Below are positions 33,172 through 43,451 of a stretch of 64,000 nt of DNA, piece by piece. The position numbers and the translations under genes were made by a program. The stretch lies in NCBI RefSeq assembly GCF_030272615.1, contig NC_081407.1, positions 141,362,897 to 141,426,896 on the forward strand. The letters run 5' to 3'. The notes under the pieces are model-generated. The model searched no databases and was not told the DNA's origin. It worked only from the letters and a program-made list of their open reading frames with translations. Each line of letters starts with the position of its first letter. Position 1 is the first letter of the stretch. The DNA is from Cryptomeria japonica (lineage: Eukaryota > Streptophyta > Pinopsida > Cupressales > Cupressaceae).

Positions 33172-35756
33172 ATGGAATTAGGAAAACTGAGATTAGGAAA
33201 GCCGGACTGGCAAAAACAATTGCAGCAGTTAAACCAACCGTCTAAGTCAAGGAAAATGGTAGAAGGAAGCACGACAACCAAGGACAAGGGTAAGCAAGTG
33301 TTGCAGTCTGGAGTAAAAGTTGCAGGGCTAACAGATACAGGAAAGGCCAAAAAGAAGACAATGCCGGAGAAAATCACACCTAACACTGTTACATTTGAAG
33401 GATTGAGTGGAAATGTATGCAGGACTTGGTGCCTGGAGACCCCAGATAATTATGTAATTAAGGAATCTCTTAGGAAAGCACAGGTGCACTAGGCAATTCA
33501 AATGCCCATCTTTGCCATCAGGGATTTCGAATCATGTCTGCGAATGATAGTGGCTACATATGACAGCGCGACGAGGGCATCGACTTTCTCTTACCAGCAG
33601 AGCACTGCGACCGTCTCCTTTGCACCCGACGATTTTGCTAGGGTATTTTTGCATACCAGATGAGGGAAAGAAAATAGACAAGAATGCCACTAAGATGTCG
33701 CCAGAGAGGAAAGAGCAACTGCTGCGGTTGATTTGTCGAAGTGATCTCTCAGAACAGGAATGGGCTGCGATCAAGGCACCAATGGGTAGAGGGTTGAAAA
33801 AGTCGTACATCGTTCCAGGAGATTGGCAGTGTCTGTTGGATGTTATGAAAAGCAGACTTATGAGAGCCAGTAGGGCATCAGACACGACAGTACCCATGAT
33901 TGCACTTATGAATGGCCTGAGGAATGGGATGGTGTACAACTAGGCTGCAGTCTTATCTGATAGAATTCATGAATTTTTGATCCTGCGGTACAAAGCTTTT
34001 TACATGTCGTTCCATGCCATAGGGTTGTTCCTAGATAATGTACACACATAGGTCTCTCTGGAGAAGCATGTTTGGAAACCGCGGGAGACGTTGGATCCTT
34101 CACAGCTAGCCATTTTCTATTGGACCCACCCGGATACCATCGCAAGTAGCGGGGAAGCCCATTCCAATAGGAAACGAAGGAGACCACCACATGTAATAGT
34201 GTCAGAACATGAGAAGGAGACAAAGACAGTTGACGAGGATGCAGAAGAAGAGGATGATAGTAGTGCAGAGGAAGGGAAAATCCCGAGGACACTTTTTCTA
34301 GGAGCAGCCAAAGTCATGACACATTCCGCCTTGATAGCCGGAAAGAAGTAGAGAAAACCCCTAGCACAGAGGAGAGTAGTGGCCGTGCAGTGGCTTTTGG
34401 GCACGTGATGAGAGGAATCCGTGGATTACCAATGGGTGGAGTGCGACCTGCGGGAATAGGCCGACTGGTGTATGCACTAGTAGTATTGACTCAGGATGGA
34501 GGACTGACACCTCTCCAGACTTCGGGGGTGACAGTGGGAGCCATACCAGTCGTACCCATCCCAGGATTTGGGCAGTTGAGACCCCAACCTTCATTACCTA
34601 CACCCTCTAGGGTTGCCACAACAGTTCCAACAGAGGAGGTTCCAGCAATGTCATTGGTTCCCAGTGAACCTCCTTGCATTGGGTCCATCGTACGGAGGGA
34701 ACCGGTACATACGGAGGTCACAACAGCAGAGGGCACGGTGACCAGAGATGATGATGCCACCATGGATGCGTGGCTGGGTTGCTATGAGATGCCTCTAATG
34801 ACACCACAGGGACCCCCGCCTGCCTCACCCTAGCCACGTCTTTTTCTTGAGATTGTGGACCTCGATGAGGGTAGTTCTCATCAGGAGGCGGGACAACAGG
34901 AGTTGGCGATGGACTTCCTGCAGGACACCGTTGGGTTTGAGGAGGAGATGACAGAGATGCAGCAACAAGAGCAGACCACTACCGAGAGCCAGTCGGAGGG
35001 CATAGAGATATTTTTGGCAAAGATGGGAGCGAGTGTGTAGAGGATGGCAGCAGAGGTTGAGGTCAGTGCATGGAGATTGGCAGCCTCTATTCAGGAGCGG
35101 ACTGTCGGGCAGTTTGCCATTGAGGGACTCATCGCCTTTGCCACTGGAGGGTGTGCCAAGGAGTTTGGGAGATGTTTTGAGGCCAGGGGTTGGCCTGTTG
35201 TGGAGACTCCTGAGATGTTGGTGGATTGGAGGAGTGAGGAGACGGCTTGGGTTAGTGGAGTACACTTGCTGCTACAGCGGGTAGAGCAAGCCTTCCAGGA
35301 CGGGTACTACCAGCTCAGACGTACCCAGCATGGTGCCTCGACAACAGAGACAGAGCGGGTGGCGGCCATCACAGCTCAGGAGGAGCTAGCCACTCACCTG
35401 CATACGATGGAGATGGAGTTGGCACAACAGAGGGCCCGAGCGACCAGCCTAGAGGAGAGTTGGCTCGTGCCAAGGCAGAATTGGCCCAAGAGACGGCGAG
35501 GCGTGCACATGAGGTAGTAGAACAGGCAGCCCTTGAGACTCGTCTCACATCTACCTTAGAGGAGTTGGATGGGAAGAAGAAGGAGCTTATGGAAGCAGTT
35601 TTTATGGTGAAACGATCTAGGGAGAGGCAGTTGGTAGCTGAGCGAGATCTCCAGCATCAGACACAACAGGTTTACCAGCTGAGGGAGCAGTTGGCAACAA
35701 CAAAACCACCAGCCACTTCCTCATCAGGGACGCCCTCTATACCACCTCAGCTTTGA
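33172..35756 (+). pseudogene. element A accessory ORF (aORF)
   Basis: Same family as B (22016-24900) and C (43452-46295). The native start is probably 33172 (MELGKLRLGKPDWQKQLQ). Conserved blocks in order are TFEGLSGNVCRTW; IQMPIFAIRDFESCLRMIV; RASTFSYQQSTATVSFAPDD; RGLKKSYIVPGDWQCLLD; SRLMRASRASDTTVPMIALM; an acidic patch (EEDDSSAEEGK); CFEARGWPVVETPEMLVDW; YYQLRRTQ; and a C-terminal coiled coil ending HQTQQVYQLREQL. Stops occur at 33490 and about 33943, with frameshifts near 33640, 34350 and 35500. It lies on the sense strand 440 bases before the 3' LTR's polypurine tract region, so it would need readthrough, splicing or its own promoter. Function unknown. Confidence 0.77.
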
Positions 35757-35818
35757 TTTTCATGTTTGGTCTTGGTGTCATTTCCCATTTTCTTTGTACG
35801 TTGTCAGGAGATGACCTT

Positions 35819-35836
35819 CTTTTTTGGGGGGGATGA
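35819..35836 (+). other. polypurine tract of element A
   Basis: TTTTTTGGGGGGGATGA abuts the 3' LTR start at 35837. Nearly identical tracts precede the 3' LTRs of B and C. Confidence 0.85.
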
Positions 35837-36140
35837 TGTTGTCGGGTAATTATGCCATAGTGTAATTAGAATGTTACGTGTGTTAAGGGTCGGAGGTTAT
35901 GTGACGATTGTTGGCAGTTGGCACAGGACAACCTACACTGACACCTATATATATGTACTTGGTTTCCTATTTCAGTGTGTAGATATTGTCGAAGAAAGCT
36001 ATGTTTTGAATGTACTGGCATTTGGCATTAATGAATACAGACATATGAGTTCTTCTCACTTGCATCCTTGTGTACTGCTACCGTTTCTATATTCCTGTTT
36101 TGTTATGCACTGAATGCACACACACCCCTCGGGCAAAACA
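35837..36140 (+). repeat. 3' LTR of element A
   Basis: TGTTGTCGGGTAATTATG to GGGCAAAACA. About 17 differences from the 5' LTR, mostly transitions. Confidence 0.92.
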
Positions 36141-36145
36141 ATATT

Positions 36146-37212
36146 TGGCATATTAACAGTGGGAATATTCTTGATGATCTGAATGACAATGTCTCCTTGC
36201 AGAATTTTTCCTTCCAATATTTTCTTGTTTTAACATATCCATATTAAAAATGTTATCCATCATTTCTAGATTATCCTGATTGATGTTTGTATCTAGCTTT
36301 CTGTTTTGTAATCGCCCATAATTATTTGTTCTGATTTTATCAACTTCCTTCTTGACTTGAAATTACTTGGATGGCCTTCCTTCTGATTCTCCTGTTTAGA
36401 GGGCTCTTCATTAATCTGTGCTCCAGCCATCCTTGGTTCCTTCACACAATTCATGTCTTACGTTTGCTGTCTTAGTCTTTGTGCCAAAGTCCTCTGCAAC
36501 CTTGAGTTTTGTTCATGATATTTTTTCGTGCAACTTCCTGCCACACAAGTGATTGACTTTTCCACTTTACCGACATCTCTTTCATATTTCTAATTTTTTT
36601 CATGTTTGACATTCATTGCATATTGACTACTGCTTTTTGCAGATCAATTTTTAGTTACTTTTTTAAGAAGCTCGATGCTAGAGGCTAGAGATCATTAACA
36701 ATTTGAATTGTTCCTTTTCTGACTTCACCATGTACGATTCCATCCAAATAGTAATATTTTCTTTTTGCATCTGACAAGGACAACTAGCCTTCACCTCTGC
36801 CTCTCACCTTCTTTTTGTAAGTGTAAACTGAGTCTAAACTGAAAGGTGGTCTATTATTACTTTTGTTCTTCAACAGTTCCAAACAAGGGACGGGAGTTCA
36901 ATATTAGTATGGGATAGAAAGTCTTTGTCAACATTACTACTAGAAGGCTAGTATAAATTTGTAGAGAGATCCATTATTGAAAATTCCTTTTGCATAGGCT
37001 TATTTTGAAAATGTACATGCCAATCAGGAGCCTTTTAATTAGGTATGCAATCTTTAAGTTATATATCTGCCTAGATGATTGATACTCATCTTGCAGTGTC
37101 TTCTTGCAAGATAATATGTCAAAATTAACTATGCCTATCTTGCACCTATATATTTATGCTTGCTTGTTTTGGCTGTGGTTTTGCACTCAACATGTTAAAT
37201 TCTGAATCATAG
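36146..37212 (+). other. intron-like DNA upstream of the CBL exon
   Basis: No exon of the CBL family is seen here, though one encoding the preceding EF-hand would be expected upstream. On the minus strand 36460-36300 is open with a Lys/Glu-rich reading that I do not recognise. The stretch ends in a normal acceptor (TTAAATTCTGAATCATAG) at 37212. Confidence 0.45.
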
Positions 37213-37321
37213 GTTTTCGACTTGTTTGATGCAAAGCACAAGAATGCACTAGAATTTGAAGAATTTGCTCGAGCACTCTCAATCTTTCATCCAAATGCTC
37301 CACTAGACGAAAAAATTGATT
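37213..37321 (+). CDS. CBL: internal exon of a calcineurin B-like (CBL) calcium-sensor gene
   Basis: The 109-base exon reads [20 protein letters not shown], then [16 protein letters not shown], plus one base of the next codon. It is bounded by AG at 37211-37212 and by GTAAGT at 37322-37327. Plant CBL proteins carry [30 protein letters not shown] at this point, ending at ...KID-F with a phase-1 intron, so family membership is clear. CBLs bind calcium and activate CIPK kinases, often at membranes. The second EF-hand loop differs from the family: DTKHNG has become DAKHKN, losing the usual glycine. No neighbouring exon was found within the window, so flanking introns exceed several kilobases or this is an orphan exon copy. 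Which CBL paralogue cannot be told. Confidence 0.82.
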
Positions 37322-39474
37322 GTAAGTTATTTTTACTTGAATGCATTGTTTGTTGTGGAAATGTATTGTTTTCCAATTATTTCTAGTTCTGTTGGTATCT
37401 ATATTATTTGGTTTTACCACATAGATAACCATTTTTCCTTAGTTTGTTTTCCATTTAATTCCTAGCTCTACTGGTCTTGATGCTATGGACTTTTCCCACC
37501 TGGATAACAATTTTTGCCTCGTTGTAGTTGCTCTTAATTGCTAAGTGTCAGATTCCAAAATATTCTGTGATATCCAGCTGCTGCATTTTTGACCCCATAG
37601 AGACCTAGAAAACTACAGAGTAATGTCTGACCTTAACAGAGAAGTCAGTAGCTTCTTTTGAAGAACATTCTTGTTTCATTTATTACTTACCCACTAAAGC
37701 ACATTGATCAAGACAAGAAGCTGCAAAAGTTTAGGAAAATTGCAATGTTTATTAATCAACATTTGATCTTGTCCAGATATCATTCTGCGTAATCACTCTC
37801 TCTCATCATATATTGACCATAATTTAGAAGAAATTCCAGGGTAGTTTTACATATATGTGCATTATAGTCTCAAGACTATTACAAATTAGATTATTAGCAA
37901 CAAACATTTCAGATTTGTTTGAGTTATTTGCTAAGACAAGGTTTTGCCTTAAAACAACTAACCTAAACATGATCTTTAAGGTCCCAAATTGGATGACGAT
38001 TTAATATCACATCTCTACTTCCATGCATGGGAGGTGTTTAGAGCACTCCATATCTTATTTAATTTAGAGTGCCAATCAAGGGTCCTTGTTAGAAGTTCAT
38101 GTAATTATCTCCAGAAAGGGGATTTTGGTTTTTAAAGGGGTAAACACTTTTGACCTGGAGCTATGAATTGGTGAGGTCACAAATGGGGCACCTCATCACC
38201 AATACAAACATTCAACAATAACACCCCAATGGGGTTTGAACCTTGATGGAAAGAACAACCATAACATCATGACAATAATAGCATCTAGAAAGGGGATTTT
38301 ACTACCCCTGTCACCTTCCTATTTATTTACTTCTCAATCTATGAAAATCTCAAACAATACTGGTGGAAGAATTCTTGAGATATACGGAAAGGTTCTTTTG
38401 TCTTTCTTTTGTACCTTGTTAGTGTTTTATTTGTCCCTTTAGGACAACACAAAATAAAATATTGTGTAAGGATAAAACCTTTCTTCAAAGTAGAAGCGGA
38501 ATCTCCATTGTAACTAAACTAAATTAAAATCTAAAACTTATGGAGGTAACCTTTAGCTTTTTACAATATACACAAAGTATTTTTGGGTTTTTGGTTTTTG
38601 GCATGTGGTACAAATAAACTAAAGAAAATACTGGTCTTTTTGTTTGTGGGTATGGGCAGAAATCTACAACATGTTTTCTACACAAGATGAGAGATTTTTG
38701 ATCTTTGCCTTCTCACTGATGATCTAATCAATGATAACTAACACATGCTTTCTTGGCTAAGAGCTGAGACCATAAAGAGTGTGCACGCACAAGAATTAGA
38801 ACAAATACAATATCATGCAAACCAAATAAATGAAATTTTATATAAAGCTACAATAATTACTTGAATGAAAACTGCAATACAAAGCCTGCAATACTCACTA
38901 AAGCTATTCAATCTACCAAATCAATACACACAAAATAAGACAAATCAGCGTGAACAAGAATTTTAGCAGCATGTAGGCATAAATTTACTATTGGCTAAAA
39001 TTTAAGCTCACAAAGAACCTATTTATAAGTGTTTACAAGATTTTGCATGCTCATGCAATGCAATTTTATACAAAAGCAAACTACTGAAGTTTTGTGCTGA
39101 AAATAGGATGCTTGCACACAAAGCAAGCTCTAAATAGAAATTGTGTGAAACAGAATGTGAGAAATGAGGAAATCTTCAAATAGATTTTATCTGAATAAAT
39201 AGAGTTTCAAAATAAGGCTTCTAGAGGGTTTTATTAGAATAGTCATACTCCCAAAAATAGCATCAGCTAATACCAGATACTCTGAAACTTTGATTGCTGG
39301 TCTTGGCAGAGCAGCAACACCCTAGGCACCTTGAAGTGTTTGGTGTCTGATAACCAAGATTTGGACCCATGAAGCCTTATATCATGTGAGAGTTCTCATG
39401 CAAATCACTTGATCACCCAGATTTTCTTTCAGCTACCACGCTATCCCTTTTCTGCTTTCTGGAGGTGTCTAACA
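37322..39474 (+). other. downstream intron-like DNA
   Basis: No coding motif is recognisable. AT-rich with scattered short open frames. The next CBL exon (SFQLYDLKQ block) was looked for and not found. Confidence 0.4.
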
Positions 39475-40616
39475 CTAGATAAGCTCACCAACATGTCCAT
39501 GTTTGCCTTGTTCAAAGTTTGGGGCCCTCCGAGCTTTTCCTTTACTAGTTATGAGACTTGGTCTTCGCCTTGACATGCTGATTTTTTTGAATGGTCTCAT
39601 AATGTTAAATGCATGAAATAGCAGAGCTGAAGAAGATATTTCATACTCAGTGTCACCTAGCTTATTCTTTTGCTCCCTACATGTTTTTACTGTGTCCTCA
39701 TGGAGCTTAATAATGAACTTATATTTTTTTGCCGTTTCAAAGGTATAATCTTCTTTTGGATCCACCATAACTCCCATGTCTATCAAATTAATGGTACTGA
39801 TGTTGTGCATCTGATTAAGAGTTTTCATGGATTGCATGTAATTGGACACATCATAAATGCATAGCATGTTGTATGGAAAGAATATCAAGAAATGTAAAAA
39901 ATATCATTATTGACCTTGCATAGTTTTCCCAACAAATTAATTACTGCATCAATCACTTACATGCATTGGCTATATACTTCATCAATCCATTCCCGTGCAA
40001 CTCTTGTATGCAACCACTTGATCAAGTTGTTTTCTTTGATTATCTGGGAGTAACACTCTCGGCATTGAATTTGAAGCTGAAATAGGCATAGCTTATAGCT
40101 AATGAGCAATGAAGTCAGCCACTCATCTCCTTGTTTTCAGTCTTCATGGCAGCTTTGCCCTCAACTAAAAGACTCTCTAATATTAGCAGAGGCTGTTTGC
40201 AATGAGTTCAAATCCCCCAGCCCCAATTGGGGGCCCAAATTTGTTTGTAGAATCTGAAAGCCAAAGTCTATACGTCATGTGTGGCCTTTCTCTTAAGGGA
40301 AATCACTGTCTTAGCTATCCTGACCCTTTGGATCCTTCTTCAACAATGATTGCCTCTTCGGCTTCCTGGTAGTCAACTTTGAGAGAAGAGAAAAAAGAGA
40401 TGTAATGTTGAGAGGCTGTGATGGTAGAATCTTCCTTTCCCTGGAAGCCTTGGGTTTGATCCAATTGGTTGCATCTCCCACTTGTGATTGCTTCCTGGGA
40501 GGGTTACTAGCAAGAGATGAGATGGTGATGGTGGTTTTTTCAAGAGAAGGATGAATAGAGGGGATTGGAGGAGGAAGGTTTTGGGGACGAGGCAGAGAAG
40601 GGAAAGGACAAAGCAT
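39475..40616 (-). other. two unrecognised minus-strand open frames
   Basis: Frames at 40616-40311 (101 codons, Pro/Ser-rich then Lys-rich) and 39888-39475 (137 codons, with a charged helical stretch KLHEDTVKTCREQKNKL) lie in the same direction with broken sequence between. They could be eroded pieces of one retrotransposon ORF. I recognise no family, and a gene call is not supported. Confidence 0.25.
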
Positions 40617-40850
40617 TGTTGTGCCCCTATGAAAATTTCACTGGTAAGTCCTTTTTGTGTTTGTTGCCATGTTTATTGTCTAGTTGTAAAAACTATATGA
40701 GCCTGGTATCATGATTGCTGCCAGGAGCTGTTTGTTTTCTCAATTATGTATTTGCAGTTTGTAAAGGATTGGAACAGATAGAGAGGTGTTGACATCAGTG
40801 ATTTAATAGGGCCAACTTGCTTTCATTGGAGTAACGCAAAGGGGCCAACC

Positions 40851-42654
40851 CAAAGTTGGACTACTCAGAGTCGGCAAAAACTGGGCAAAAAACTGGACAA
40901 CTTAAAAAATTGCTTCAATTTCATTAGAAACACATTTATTTTTTTTGCAAAATTCAATGAGAAGATGCATCCAGTGAGTCCATAGATGAGTACAAAAGTG
41001 TTTTTGTTATATTTGATCGATTTGAATGCAATTTGGGTACAAAATGGCATCCTCATGTGGAATGTTGATGGCTGATAGTTTGAAACAAAATGAAAATAGT
41101 AAACAGTTTTTTGTAAAAATAAAATTAAACTACATGAAAACATTTTACATCTTCCTCTTCCCTTCTCTAGTGAAAACTAAGGGAGAGGCAAAACTAGAGG
41201 GTCTAGTCCTTGGAGTCTGTTGTGGCTCCTTCGCTCACTTGGCATGAAGGGTTGTGGCTTGATCTCCATCTTGCATGTAGATGTTGGTGGCAATGACTCC
41301 TTCTCAGCCTCATCATTGTCATCCAATTCCAATCCCTGCTGCTGCACCCTCCTCTAATGCCTGCCTCTCCAAATCATAGATCTCATCCTCGGTAAACAAT
41401 GGAGGCTGCTCATCCTGCCTTGTTCAATCAGTGTAGGGATCTATCTCATCCAAATTAATTGGATCAACTAATATTTCCTCTACTTTTTTTGTGCATAGTC
41501 GAAGATTGTATTGCGCAAAGACAAGGTCATTGAGGGGTTTCTGAGCTAATGTTATTCTTCTTCTTGTGGATGGCCTCAAACAAGCTCCAATTGTGCTTAC
41601 ATATGAATGGACTACAAAGTTGGCATAAGATATGGAGGGAAAATATTTGGAGATTTGGGGTATTTCCGCCCCAATTTGTCCACCAAGACTCTAAAAAATA
41701 AAATATTGATGATTTGAAAAGCGAAGTCAAGACATATTTATCAAATTATTAATAGTTGTAAACTTGTAAATTTGAAATTTGTAACTTGTAAGATGCATGG
41801 GAAAGACTCTAAATTTTATACTTGGTGTTTGAGTGGTTCTTCTTCGCTTAGCTAGGTCTAAAGAAAGGAGCATACGGCTTTTTTCCATATAACTTTTCAA
41901 TTCATTGACAACAAAGTCTCTCACCTCAACCTAGGGTGTCATCCTCTGAATACATGTAGTGAGGCCCTCCATGACCTCCTCTCCATTGGGATTTCGAGTA
42001 AAAAAAACTTGGTTTGAGGAAGTACCTTGTTGCATGGATGGGTTGGTGGAGTTGATTGTTCCACCTTCTATCAATAATCTCCGATATGGGAGCAAATTTG
42101 AGGTGGTCCCCATAAAGAGATACTCGTGTTGGGATTTGATCCCCATAAAGAGATACTCTAACCAAGAGCTTCAACAACTACAATTTAAAAATAAAAAAAG
42201 ATTAAAGTTACAAATCTATAATGAAAGACCTAAATTAAAAAAAATAAATATTCAAATTGATTTAAATTCGAAGTTTTGAAGTTATCTTCATAATCTCTAT
42301 AGTTTTTTGTGCAAAAAGGTTGTTGAAGATTATGCATGCAACCCTCTCTCCTTTAGGGTTGTTCAAATAAGATGAGTCTAGCCATGCTTGACTCACAAAT
42401 GTTTGTCTCAAAGTCGTTAATGAACCAATAATGCTTTGCAACATTAAGAAAATCGTTGCAAACCTTTTGACACTATTTCTTACCAACTCTTTCCCTTGGG
42501 TGTGATCTCTCATCAAATGAAGAACCCAAGGCTGATTGTAGATAAATTTTGTGATGCCTCTTGCATCATCTACAATTGGTGTAACACAATCAAGTTTGCC
42601 TATATCCTCCAAAAGACGATCGAGGACATGTGTTGCACAAGGTGACCAAAAAGT
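40851..42654 (-). pseudogene. truncated hAT element with decayed transposase
   Basis: The left end reads CAAAGTTGGACTACTCAGAG followed by GTCGGCAAAAACTGGG, like the ends of the left-window hATs. On the minus strand, 42612-42262 encodes MEDIGKLDCVTPIVDDARG to FVSQAWLDSSYL, matching EDIGKIGWVKKVVEDA and FVSDAWLGSAYS of the intact transposase. Positions 42110-41935 encode EIIDRRWNNQLHQPIHA, matching RIIDRRWTNQLHQPIHA. Positions 41700-41527 encode SWWTNWGGNTPNLQI and HNWSLFEAIHKKK, the dimerisation block. Frameshifts and stops separate the blocks. The BED and first catalytic parts are missing because element D begins at 42655. An acidic-tail equivalent lies at about 41,300-41,420. Confidence 0.85.
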
Positions 42655-43031
42655 TGTAATGCCCCCTCTTAATTGATAGTCTAGAGTAATTAGTAGCTTA
42701 TTTAATTCCTGTAAGCTATTTATAATCTAAGGGAATTAATTATTAATCATCTAATATTTTTTATCACAAAGATCATTATGAGAATAATATAATTTAATTA
42801 ATATTATATATAAAATTGCTTATAAAGTTCAAAATATATTATTGAAAAAGGTCACTTTAATATTTACATCTTTCCCTCCTAAACTAAAAATTTGAACTTA
42901 AATATATTTGATAGGGAATATAAAAGGTGAACTTTGGAATTCATTGGGGTATGTCGAAGATTTTATTTTTTGCTGAGAGCTTTGAGAACTTGAAGGTTTG
43001 GGATTTTGTTGGTGAAACGATTCCACCCTAG
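42655..43031 (+). repeat. element D 5' LTR, left piece
   Basis: Starts TGTAATGCCCCCTC, is AT-rich, and holds a TATA-type word GGGAATATAAAAGG (about 42915-42928). Continues at 54570 after element C. Confidence 0.6.
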
Positions 43032-43386
43032 TGTTTAGTCCCTACAGTGAGGTTGGTAAACTCACAGATAAACAAAATTATTCAACACGTACCAACAACA
43101 CATGTAATGCGAACATTCATGTATATTAAAGCATAAGTAACAATTACAGGAAACACATATATGGCAGAATTATGGTATTTTTATTTTATTCCAAATATGC
43201 TAGTAGAATGCTAACTTGCCGAGGTTCCATCCATACACTATATAGACCCAACGGTTGGCCAGGATGCCAACCGTCACAACCTACCAACTACCAACTAGCC
43301 CATGGGAACCTCTTGACAACCCATACATAACAAAACATAAACACCCCAAACAACTATAAACTAACATGTGTTATTAGCCCCTAACA
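43032..43386 (-). repeat. 3' LTR of element C
   Basis: In plus-strand coordinates TGTTTAGTCCCTACAG to AGCCCCTAACA. In element orientation it starts TGTTAGGGGC and carries TCTATATAGTG as likely TATA box. Confidence 0.9.
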
Positions 43387-43403
43387 TCAGCCCCCCCAAA
43401 AAG
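43387..43403 (-). other. polypurine tract of element C
   Basis: In complement TTTTTGGGGGGGCTGA, directly before the 3' LTR in element orientation; same form as in A and B. Confidence 0.85.
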
Positions 43404-43451
43404 TCTAGACGACTATAACAAACAGGAGCTGGAACGACAAAACAAAAGATA

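Larger units (their letters stand above)
20569..36140 (+). mobile_element. Ty3/gypsy LTR retrotransposon A with 3' accessory ORF, carrying two nested insertions
   Basis: LTRs at 20569-20874 and 35837-36140 are flanked by the perfect duplication ATATT (20564-20568 and 36141-36145). They differ at about 17 of 305 positions by eye. The order is LTR, Asp-type primer site, gag, protease, RT, RNase H, integrase, GTAC-rich spacer, aORF, polypurine tract, LTR. That order and the primer type point to the non-chromovirus Tat/Athila side of Ty3/gypsy; no chromodomain was seen. Element B (21175-25284) splits gag and a solo LTR (27246-28671) splits the gag-pol junction. Removing both, the native length is about 10 kb. 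Numerous stops make it non-autonomous today. Confidence 0.93.

Noticed and set aside
40180-40230. tRNA-like or SINE promoter (GTTCAAATCCCC word)
   Set aside because: The A-box candidate is poor and only about 25 bases away; no tRNA cloverleaf or SINE tail can be drawn.
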